Positions 9,105-15,799 of a stretch of 28,583 nt of DNA are shown piece by piece. The translations under genes and the position numbers were made by a program. Each line of letters begins with the position of its first letter. Position 1 is the first letter of the stretch. This DNA is from Symbiodinium natans. Its lineage: Eukaryota; Sar; Dinophyceae; Suessiales; Symbiodiniaceae. The DNA is taken from the NCBI GenBank assembly GCA_905221605.1, contig CAJNDS010001215.1:1-28583 (forward strand). The letters are read 5' to 3'. Under the pieces are notes generated by a model. The model was not told where the DNA came from. It saw only the letters and a program-made list of their open reading frames with translations, and did not search any database.

Positions 9105-9712
9105 GAGAGGATTATTCTAGTCAGATGTGGTGGTCAGTTCTGTAGGCAGTTAATTTGGTAGATTGAAACAGTTTACAGGGACAACTGCAACAGGTTGCTG
9201 CAGCATAGCCTAGCATTCAACACATGTGGTGAAACGTTCTATGAGACTGCTGCAGCTGACACGTATCACTCCATAGGAATGGTCATGTCTGGCAGGCTGC
9301 CAGCGAGATGTTCGAGATGTTTCCAGACACGGACGAAGAGGTTTGGAGTTGGTCTGTCCAGGCGACCTCGCATTCTCTGGGCGTGGGCTCAGGTTGGCCT
9401 GCCATCCGGTCATCGGCGAGCGGCAGTCGAGGCAGGGGTTCTACTGCATACGGCCTGCGCAGACAAAGAGAGGACTGTTCCAGTCAGATGTGGTGGTCAA
9501 TTCTGTAGGCAGTCAATTTGGCAGAGTGAAACAGTTTACAGGGACAACTGCAACAGGTTGCTGTGGCATAGCCTGGCATTCAACACATGTGGTGAAACGT
9601 TCTAGGTTATGCTGCAGCTGACACGTATCACTCCATAGGAATGGCCATGTCTGGCAGGCTGCCACCAAGATGTTCGAAATGTTTCCAAACACGGACGAAG
9701 AGGCTTGGAGTT
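9105..9712 (+). repeat. Nested repeat system: B4 (long), A3, B5 (long), A4 (truncated)
   Basis: B4 is 9105-9240, A3 9248-9465, B5 9466-9604. A4 (9610-9712) matches only the first ~100 bp of module A and then runs into unrelated sequence after GAGGCTTGGAGTT. B5 is followed by A without a VNTR between. Confidence 0.85.
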
Positions 9713-10730
9713 CAGACTCCGCGAAGTCGCCGAGCGGTTCCGAGAACGACATGAAAAAGCTGTGCAAAGAAAAAATAGCGGAAAGCCAACGCGAAGGCGG
9801 CGGCCGGTTCTGCAGCCGTGGGGTCGACGGCCGATGCGTCCCAGACACAGGGAGCAGCAAGACCGGAGTCGCAGCAGCAGCCAGGCCGCCGATGCCGTAG
9901 TGAGTCATAGGGTTTCAGAATGCGCCACGCAGGTAGCGAAGAATCAGAGCCAAAGCCTAGCACCCCGGAGGCAAACGACAGAGGCCGCTACATGTGGGTG
10001 CGTCGGAGTGTGCTGACGATGCAATGCCTGAATGCTCCAGGATCTGAATCTCCGTGTGCAACCGAACGCCATCCGGCGGAGGACTGCTCTGAGGGCCCGT
10101 CCACCGAAGGAGGGCAAGTCATCCGGCGGACGACGCCGACAACATGTGAGACCGTGCTTGTCCATCGCCGTGCATGATCTGGTGTTACCCACAATTTCCA
10201 CGAAAGCATTATGATCCTGTAGTCGGGAAATGGAGCATAACCGATTGCGGCACGCGGTGCGGACCCAGTCCCCGCAAGTGCCGGCGCGCAGCAGAGTTGA
10301 ACATGTCATGTCGAGACGAAATGCGGCAGACGGCTTTTTCATTGCATCTGTGCATGCTGGCATAGGTGTCGACTGACAGTTCGCTCCCCTCGCAGCATTG
10401 AGACCTCGTGACTTAGGGACTGGATTGTCAAGCTATCGACCCATCACCATGGGCGTGCTCTGTCTGCGATTGCTGGCAATTGTCTCACTCGGCTCTATCA
10501 CGCCGCCGCCTCAGCGTGCCGTGTGCGAGAAGGTCAAACTCCGACCGTGCTTCACAGGTGGGGTGGCAGGTCGAACGAGCGACCTCGGCTGAACAACGCG
10601 CCGGCGCCTCAGTCAGGGACCGCATCCGCCCGTGGTTTTTGCTTGGGTGATCAGGTCACAGGGAGGGAAGCGCAAATCGGCTCTATGCGCCAACCCACGT
10701 TGGGGACGGAGCTCGGGGTCTACATCCACC
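9713..10730. other. No supported gene (9713-10730); overlapping open frames
   Basis: After module A4, two plus frames stay open for some distance. One continues the MFPNTDEEAW reading to a stop at 9898-9900. The other (9705-10016) is rich in Arg and Ser (RRRRP, RSRSSSQ). They overlap, so at most one is real. Neither has a recognisable domain. Beyond 10016 I see only short frames. Confidence 0.4.
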
Positions 10731-11040
10731 GTAACAAAACGACGCATATTTTTGTAATGCATAGGCTGGATGGACACGGAATCGTCCAATATAAAACGGT
10801 GTTTTTTGTAGACACAGGCTGGATGAACACGGAATTGTCCGTAACAAAACGGCGTTTTTTTCTGAACATCGACACGACAGAGACGAAATTGTCCGTAACA
10901 AAATGGCGCTGTTTTTGTAGACATAGGCTGGATGGACACGGAATTGTCCGTAACAAAATGGCGTGTTTTTTTCTGAACATCGACTTGATGGAGACGGAAT
11001 TGTCCGTAACAAAATGGCGCTTTTTTTGTAGACATAGGCT
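10731..11040 (+). repeat. 55-bp tandem repeat, six copies, two alternating types
   Basis: Copies of GTCCGTAACAAAATGGCG and its flank are spaced about 55 bp apart: GTAACAAAA starts at 10731, 10841, 10895, 10950 and 11006, with a diverged copy (AATATAAAAC) near 10787. The part between is of two kinds: GTAGACATAGGCTGGATGGA and CTGAACATCGACTTGATGGA. The order is 1,1,2,1,2,1. A period of 55 is not a multiple of 3, so the long open frames here are not proteins. Confidence 0.85.
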
Positions 11041-11041
11041 C

Positions 11042-11074
11042 GTGGGAGAGTGGGGGAGTGGGGGAGTGGGGGAT
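11042..11074 (+). repeat. Short G-rich tandem repeat (GTGGGGGA)
   Basis: Three to four copies of GTGGGGGA immediately after the 55-bp repeat. Confidence 0.85.
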
Positions 11075-11103
11075 GCCTGAAGCTCTCAAAGAACTCAAGA
11101 GAC

Positions 11104-11523
11104 TCAGAGCATTAGGGCCAGAGACTCGGGGTGGGAGCCAAAAAGAGCCACGGTCGCCCGGGAACTTTCAAACACAGGAGCCAAACATGAGGCGCTGATT
11201 GTATACCATAGATAATCATCCCTAAACCAAAGAGAACTCGGCGGCAACACATCATCCCAAACCACGGAGAACCTCCCTAAACCGTAGAGAGAGTTTGGCT
11301 CCGCGGGGAGTACTCCACGATTCGGGAACCAGAGCGAGCCAGTCATGTCACTGCCCCAGCCTCTATCCCAGAGGTGGGCATCATACACGCCATGGAGAGA
11401 TCTCACGCTGCGGATCAAGACGGGAGCCACGATGAAGGTGACTGCAGTTCTAAGAGGTCCTGAGAGCATCGGAGCCTGTTTATCGAGCCCATGGCGCGGG
11501 CATAGCCCCCAGGGCTCGATCAT
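11104..11523 (-). CDS. Possible exon or ORF of unknown function containing VYDAHLWDRGWGS
   Basis: A 139-codon minus-strand open frame with no domain I recognise. Residues about 46-64 read VYDAHLWDRGWGSDMTGSL. The same peptide with one change (D to G) occurs in a second minus-strand frame at 13291-13524. Before it, this frame has LRTAVTFIVAPVLI and the other has LRSVVLNIRPQLL, which look related although their DNA is not closely similar. That hints at shared protein ancestry. The later part (SLYGLGRFSVVWDD...LWFRDDYLWYT) comes from three imperfect DNA repeats around TCTCTNNGGTTTAGGGA. The frame may be an exon of a larger gene, a gene relic, or a chance reading of a repeated DNA element. Confidence 0.3.
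   Translation of the reverse strand: MIEPWGLCPRHGLDKQAPMLSGPLRTAVTFIVAPVLIRSVRSLHGVYDAHLWDRGWGSDMTGSLWFPNRGVLPAEPNSLYGLGRFSVVWDDVLPPSSLWFRDDYLWYTISASCLAPVFESSRATVALFGSHPESLALML
11333..11389. repeat. 57-bp duplicated sequence, copy 1
   Basis: 56 of 57 bases match 13322-13378 in direct orientation; the one difference is T versus C (11347/13336). Inside, CCTCT-ATCCC-AGAGG forms a hairpin extended by GCCC...GGGC across a small internal loop. Flanks are not alike at DNA level. Confidence 0.9.
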
Positions 11524-11963
11524 TCTTGTGCCGATGTTGCCGCTCGAGGCGCAGAGCCTGATCCAACGCCCAAAAAGACACTGCGCGAAACTCGTCCGCG
11601 CGCAGCGGTGCTACATGGACTCATGGGCGGCAGCCCTGACCAACCGCATCGTCGCAGGCCTCTGGCTGGCTCAAGCAAGCTAACCGGACTGACACAGTGA
11701 GTCGCACGCACACGACCGATCGGTCGCCCCCTGTCCGGCCTGAGACCATCACTTGTGTTTGCAGTCTGAGCTGAGTAGCATATGTGAGCATGCTGCTTGC
11801 CGAGGCAACGGTCAGGTGACAGACACTTAATCAAATCTGTGCGTCTGCAAAGGCCAGCTCTCATGTCAACGCCCGCCTACTTGGCGTGCCTCTTCTACAT
11901 GATGCATGGGTCGCCAGCTGAGCATGTATCTGTTGAGGTGACATAACACGCGCGAAGAAGCTC
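11524..11963. other. No supported gene (11524-11963)
   Basis: Unique sequence. A 114-codon minus-strand frame (11520-11864) overlaps the previous one by ATGA and shows no motif or distinctive composition. Confidence 0.45.
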
Positions 11964-12211
11964 GTGGGTATGCCTCGCCTGAGGCTCACGCTTGCAACTT
12001 TGACGGCTGAAGAGCAACGCAATCTGCTGCAGGCACTTTATTCTTCAAGATGCGAGTCTGGTCCAGCTGCACTGCGGAGGCTCTGGAGGAGATGGCGGCC
12101 TACGAGGGCCACGTCGATGCGGCACTGGAGCGTAGAATCGCTGCACTGAGGTCAGGGCTTATGCAGAGATTCGCTGTTCAGAGACAGTTGCACGTCTGCG
12201 CAGCACAATGA
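11964..12211 (+). pseudogene. Possible frameshifted helical coding fragment upstream of the OTU-like gene
   Basis: Two plus frames look protein-like in succession. The first, from ATG 11964, has LTLATLTAEEQRNLLQALYSS and then turns Arg/Trp-rich and unconvincing. A second, open from 12011 (first ATG 12050) to TGA 12209-12211, reads as a charged helix with ALEEMAAYEGHVDAALERRI and IAALRSGLMQRF, possibly a coiled coil. The change of frame near 12040-12055 could be an indel in a relic, or an intron too short for me to place. The stop overlaps the next ATG (12208) as ATGA. No function is assigned. Confidence 0.25.
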
Positions 12212-13044
12212 CCAGGATGAACTTCGGCGCCGAAGAGTGTGCCTCCACGCACGGGACCTCTTCTTTCCTCCAATTAATGCCTGAAGCTAGGTGTGCTGGT
12301 GTGCAACACGTCACCAGGAGCGTAGAGACCCCGCCTTCTCCATTCTCCTGGTGCAGTTCTAGGCCAGCAGACTGCAGGCGTTTCCTTGCAGCTGCTTGTG
12401 AGCCCTGCAGGCACCCCGGCACGCAGTGTTCGTCAGTGCAAATCAACGACGTAGTCTCCACAGGCGTGCCGGCAACGCCTCAGGAAGTGCAGCGGCGCGG
12501 CTTTCGAGGAGCTCCAGCGATGGCTTCGGGCGAGGTGCTCAACGTGCCCGCAGACGGCCATTGTCTCTTTGCCTGCGCTGTGGCCGCCCGTGATGTGGAT
12601 CGTCTCCGGAGTCTCAGTCAAGATGGGTTCGGGTTTCTGCGCTCCCAGCGCGAGGACCGTGAACTCGCTACGGCATGTGCCAGACTCCGTGCTATCGTAG
12701 CCGACAGGGCCGTCCACGATGGCAGGTATGATGTCGTCGACCAGCTCACATCGAGCAGCTTGCCTGAGGGAGCCATCCTGCATTACGTGGCAGAGTGGTT
12801 GGGAGGCTCCGTGCATGTGACTGTCGATGGGCTCGACACCGAGTATGACGTGCTCTTTGGCGAAGGACCCATTGTTTGCAAGTTGTTGCTCACATATCAG
12901 ACGGGCCCGGACGGAGCGCCTGCGCCGCACTATAACCTGGTGGGCAGTTGGATGGCACAGCTGAAGACGAGAAAGAGGTCTCGGGCCGAGCGTGCGAAGA
13001 CTAGCGGTAGCAGTAGCAGCGCATCCAGCACAGCCTCGATGTAA
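12208..13044 (+). CDS. OTU-fold cysteine protease-like protein (putative deubiquitinase)
   Basis: Open frame of 278 codons ending TAA 13042-13044. Residues about 110-246 match the OTU cysteine-protease pattern. VPADGHCLF at 113-121 supplies the conserved Asp116 and nucleophile Cys119. A middle segment LPEGAILHYVAEWLGGSVHV fits the helix-strand region before the active-site His. APHYNLV at 239-245 supplies His241 with Asn243 two residues later. All three positions expected for activity are present. Proteins of this family usually cleave ubiquitin or ubiquitin-like tags; the substrate here is unknown. The tail (about 253-278) is basic then Ser-rich (KTRKRSRAERAK), possibly a nuclear-localisation signal. 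The first 104 residues are Cys/Pro-rich and unlike the domain. A start at the internal ATG 12520 (Met105), or an acceptor splice site upstream, is as likely as ATG 12208. The only gene in the window I can assign to a family. OTU domains also occur in mobile elements, but I see no transposase or reverse transcriptase nearby. Confidence 0.65.
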   Translation: MTRMNFGAEECASTHGTSSFLQLMPEARCAGVQHVTRSVETPPSPFSWCSSRPADCRRFLAAACEPCRHPGTQCSSVQINDVVSTGVPATPQEVQRRGFRGAPAMASGEVLNVPADGHCLFACAVAARDVDRLRSLSQDGFGFLRSQREDRELATACARLRAIVADRAVHDGRYDVVDQLTSSSLPEGAILHYVAEWLGGSVHVTVDGLDTEYDVLFGEGPIVCKLLLTYQTGPDGAPAPHYNLVGSWMAQLKTRKRSRAERAKTSGSSSSASSTASM

Positions 13045-13290
13045 CGTGCAGGATAGACAATTTTGCTCCAGTGCCTTATTCGACACAAGCTCAGCTGTGC
13101 GCTTTCACCATTCTATGCACGGCGCGGGCCTTGCCCCCGTGCGCCGCAAGTAGTGCACAACGGCTGTCGCAAAAAGATGTTCCCACTTCCTACCCGTAGA
13201 GTTCGACGCGACTCTGTGACAATGATTCGCATTCCTCGCTGCAATCTGGTCATGTGATTATACTTGAAATAACATTTTCGGCTCCAGCCC
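13045..13290. other. No supported gene (13045-13290)
   Basis: Sequence downstream of the OTU-like gene with only short frames. It presumably includes its 3' untranslated region if the gene is active; no clear processing signal was identified. Confidence 0.4.
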
Positions 13291-13524
13291 TTAAGCTTTT
13301 GACACTCGGCAGGGCAGATCAAGCGAGCCAGTCATGCCACTGCCCCAGCCTCTATCCCAGAGGTGGGCATCATACACGTCGTAAGCCGTGAGCAGCTGAG
13401 GTCGAATGTTGAGGACGACGCTCCGCAGCGCGTCCCCCGCAGGTCGAGTGGTTTTCTTGCATCTCAGCACTTCGAACACCTGCAGCTGTGAGGCGACGTG
13501 GGCCGCATGACCGAGCGGGGGCAC
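13291..13524 (-). CDS. Possible exon or ORF of unknown function, second VYDAHLWDRGWGS frame
   Basis: A 77-codon minus-strand frame whose residues about 48-66 (VYDAHLWDRGWGSGMTGSL) match the frame at 11104-11523 except for one residue. Upstream, LRSVVLNIRPQLL parallels LRTAVTFIVAPVLI there. Its ends differ from the other frame. It lies on the strand opposite the OTU-like gene. It is either part of a small duplicated gene family, now broken, or a reading through the 57-bp duplicated DNA. Confidence 0.28.
   Translation of the reverse strand: MPPLGHAAHVASQLQVFEVLRCKKTTRPAGDALRSVVLNIRPQLLTAYDVYDAHLWDRGWGSGMTGSLDLPCRVSKA
13322..13378. repeat. 57-bp duplicated sequence, copy 2
   Basis: Partner of 11333-11389, 56/57 identical and about 2 kb downstream, flanking the OTU-like gene on its other side. 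It has the same CCTCT-ATCCC-AGAGG hairpin. Confidence 0.9.
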
Positions 13525-13688
13525 GCGCCCGCCGCGAGGTGCATTATCACATTATCGGTTGCATGAGTGCTTGCCCTTCAGTGGAATATTTTCGGACTGC
13601 AGGCTATGGATGAGCAGGTGACTTTCCTTGACAATTGTTCATTTAGACATGTGACTACGTTGCTTCGCACGGGGCTAGCATCCGCGAG

Positions 13689-14026
13689 GTGGCGACGACT
13701 GTCTACCCAGACACGGACGAGGAGGCTGATCGGCTGGGGTACACTCTCATGCCGTGCGCGCAGTCCTTGCGTGTGACAAGGTCGGAGTTCGCGCTGACAC
13801 CCTTGTTCCCGAGGCACGACTGCGGCGCGCCTCACGTTGCTTGTCTCGACGCCTGCCAGGCGCGGGCTCCGCCATATCGCGACGTGATCCAGGCCCAGGC
13901 AAGACCACACGCGCGATGGCGTACGCTGCCGATGCGTTCAAACTCATAGTTTCCCAGGGGGGCTTCTTCGTCTTATACGTCCCCGCGGGGTATTATCTTG
14001 TTCTTGTCGTGGACCTGGCCTCATGA
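13689..14026 (+). pseudogene. Possible decayed coding fragment with P-loop-like GPGKTT
   Basis: One plus frame (13689-13949) runs VYPDTDEEADRLG to RDVIQAQ. Another (13754-14026) picks up at the same place as DPGPGKTTRAMAYAADAF and then a hydrophobic stretch, LIVSQGGFFVLYVPAGYYLV. Reading VIQ then GPGKTT across a frame change resembles a helicase-type Walker A region (consensus GPPGTGKT) with residues missing. The strict Walker A spacing is not met. It may be a relic of a P-loop protein or a coincidence. PDTDEE also occurs in module A at 6744. Confidence 0.2.
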
Positions 14027-14138
14027 TGCTGTTTGTGCGCACAGCTGCTCGGTGTTGCCTCTGCGCCTTGTCCTTTTGCTTTGTCAGGTTGTGATCGGGC
14101 CGGCCCCCTTGTGAGAGGCCGACTCCGGGGCCGACGAC

Positions 14139-14300
14139 ATGGACTACCTTCCGCGCGCCGCGCAGCTGGAGTGTTTAACGGTGCGCTGCAAGTCTTGCGC
14201 GTGCAACCCGACTAGTGCGCTGTACTGTAAAGTTGTGTTTGAGACATGGCACGGTAAACTTCGTGTGCAGGGGAATATTGGATCCCGTTCAAGGCATTAG
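14139..14300 (+). CDS. Small Cys-rich ORF or exon, unknown function
   Basis: ATG 14139 to TAG 14298-14300, 53 codons. The middle reads CLTVRCKSCACNPTSALYC, with cysteines spaced x4, x2, x1 and x8, followed by KVVFETWHGKLRVQG, which has ordinary protein composition. A pyrimidine-rich stretch ending TTTGTCAG at about 14086 could be a splice acceptor upstream, but the frame has a stop (TGA) between it and the ATG. It could be a zinc-binding fragment or chance. No family recognised. Confidence 0.25.
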   Translation: MDYLPRAAQLECLTVRCKSCACNPTSALYCKVVFETWHGKLRVQGNIGSRSRH

Positions 14301-15096
14301 GACGTTCAACTCGTCCCAGAAATTAACTCCGACTAGCGTATCCGAGGCAAAGACCAGCTCGGTTTGGTGTGTCACGGCGGCATCAACATCTCAGGTCCTA
14401 AGTTTCGGGCAGCATTTCTACACCTCTATACAGAAGCTTCGTTCTGCACGGTAGACCACGTAATCCTGCATACACGAAGCGGTAGTATCTGAATTGGGAC
14501 CTTCGCAGTTTTCATCCGACACACCAGACTCAGCGACGAATCAGCAAAGCGCGCATGCAAAATTGCACATATGTGAGGCGTGTCCTGGATTGGTCTAGGG
14601 CGCTTTGGATAGTTTGCCACTGTCGCACGTCTGCATGGAAACTGCTTGGAGACGATGTAGGCATGTCATTCGTACCTCCCGCTCCCGCATCAGGTTGTAC
14701 GACGAAGACCGGTGAACATGTCTTCAGTGCCTCAGAACATGTTTCGGTTCTGTGTCGAGTTGGTTGCATCACCCAAGGCGTGAGCTCACAGCAGCCATAG
14801 GCTTTAGAAGATACATCATCCGCATATTCATAAATCGATAAACCAGAAAAAAAGGCGCTGTCTCTAACTGTCAACCCTGACCTCGGGCATGTGCTCGATG
14901 TCCACGTCGACTCGGGCTTGGATCTATATCGCAACGTCCGCGAATACGAAAAAGATCACGTTGAGTGTTCGTATGCATTGACAGGCTTGTGTGGTCGAGG
15001 CACTGAAGTCGACATGCTTACACGGCTGACCCTTGAACCCGTTCAGGCATCAGTGCTCAGACTCATACTGTAAACCTGACCGTCCTCAGCTGGACC
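14301..15096. other. No supported gene (14301-15096)
   Basis: Unique sequence. A 134-codon minus-strand frame (14530-14934) and an 81-codon plus frame overlap it. Neither shows a domain, and both are Ser/Thr-rich with scattered Cys. I see no repeats or RNA genes. Confidence 0.4.
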
Positions 15097-15684
15097 ATGT
15101 GGAGCGGTAAGAAGGGCAGCGGCAAAGGCAAAGGGTCCAAGGGCAAGACTCCGGCTTGGGCTTCGGACGGTTGGGCGTCCTCGTGGTCGGCCTACAACGA
15201 ACCTTGGAATGCCAATCGAGAGTCGCCTCAGGAATCTTATGCCTGGGGGTCTTGGGGCAGCGATGGCAAGGGAGGCAAAGACGACGGCAAGGGCAAGACC
15301 AAAGAGTATGTGCCTCGGCTCGAGGGACGCTACGCCTTGGCGAAGGCCGTGCTGCGTCCATACGCGGACGAGCATGGCAAGGCCGTCTACGCTAGCACCT
15401 CTGTCAAGGACCTGTTCGGCAAGGACAGCATGCGTCAAGTCCTGGACTCGCGCAACTGCGAGCTAGTTCGACGCCCTTCTGTAGGTCTCTCCACCATATC
15501 CGGATCGGCGCGAGCCCTCTCCAATTGTCTAGACACCTACTTGGAGGAAGGCGAAGGAACGCCCTCTGCGGTGTTGGGGCGATTTGCGGAGTTCTTCCAG
15601 ACTGCTGAAGCAAAAGCCTTCATTGCAGCTTGCGAGGTTTTGGTGAAAGAGCGTGGCCCCAAATGTTCGACGTTTATAGTTTAG
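15097..15684 (+). pseudogene. Gly/Lys/Trp-rich protein gene, 3' end truncated by satellite
   Basis: ATG 15097 in context GGACCATGT opens a 195-codon frame. Residues 1-20 are Gly/Lys/Ser-rich (GKKGSGKGKGSKGK). Residues 21-55 carry spaced tryptophans (W21, W26, W30, W37, W50, W53). Residues 56-68 are again Gly/Lys/Asp. Residues 70-186 look globular and partly helical (YALAKAVLRPYADEHGKAVY, AVLGRFAEFFQTAEAKAFI). From 15653 the DNA is identical to the subtelomeric satellite (compare 2454 and 22873), so residues 187-195 and the stop TAG 15682-15684 come from the repeat. The natural C-terminus is lost. Low-complexity Gly/Lys-rich starts are common in dinoflagellate proteins of unknown function. I cannot assign a function. 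A nucleic-acid-binding role would fit the basic N-terminus but is a guess. Confidence 0.55.
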
Positions 15685-15799
15685 CCAATGTCCGAAAATC
15701 CGCGTGGGGGTACCGTTCACAGTTTAGGCCCGCGGGGGTACCGTTTATGCCAAACTATAGAAAGCGACCCCTATAAACTGTAGACGTTTGTAGTGTTGG
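15653..15799 (+). repeat. Remnant of 93-bp satellite, unit B
   Basis: Starts GTGGCCCCAAATGTTCGACG, matching about 2454 in unit A and 22873 in unit C, and includes the CCCGCGGGGGTACCGTTTAT variant that closes the 93-bp array in those units. Only the last one to two monomers remain in unit B. Confidence 0.9.

Larger units (their letters stand above)
5181..15652. other. 10.47-kb non-satellite segment inside unit B
   Basis: This is the only long stretch free of the subtelomeric satellites. It holds low-complexity tracts, VNTRs and the best coding candidates. I see no terminal inverted repeats or target-site duplication at its ends. The left edge lies in G-runs and the right edge cuts an open reading frame. 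It looks like chromosomal DNA brought in by recombination rather than a mobile element. Confidence 0.75.

Noticed and set aside
10835-11025. Resemblance of TCCGTAACAAAATGGCG to a dinoflagellate spliced-leader sequence
   Set aside because: Only TCCGTA and a GG word agree; the central part does not match and the sequence lies in a 55-bp tandem repeat without a donor site.
10523-11098. 185-codon plus frame and 161-codon minus frame across the 55-bp repeat
   Set aside because: The period is not a multiple of three and both strands are open at once, a by-product of the repeat composition.
12433-13086. 217-codon minus-strand frame opposite the OTU-like gene
   Set aside because: It is the antisense of a frame carrying a full active-site pattern and has no recognisable motif of its own.
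15043-15438. 131-codon minus-strand frame
   Set aside because: It lies opposite the Gly/Lys/Trp-rich coding frame and looks like its antisense shadow.
5181-15652. The 10.47-kb segment as a transposon or integrated virus
   Set aside because: I found no terminal repeats, target-site duplication, transposase, integrase, reverse transcriptase or capsid-like frame.
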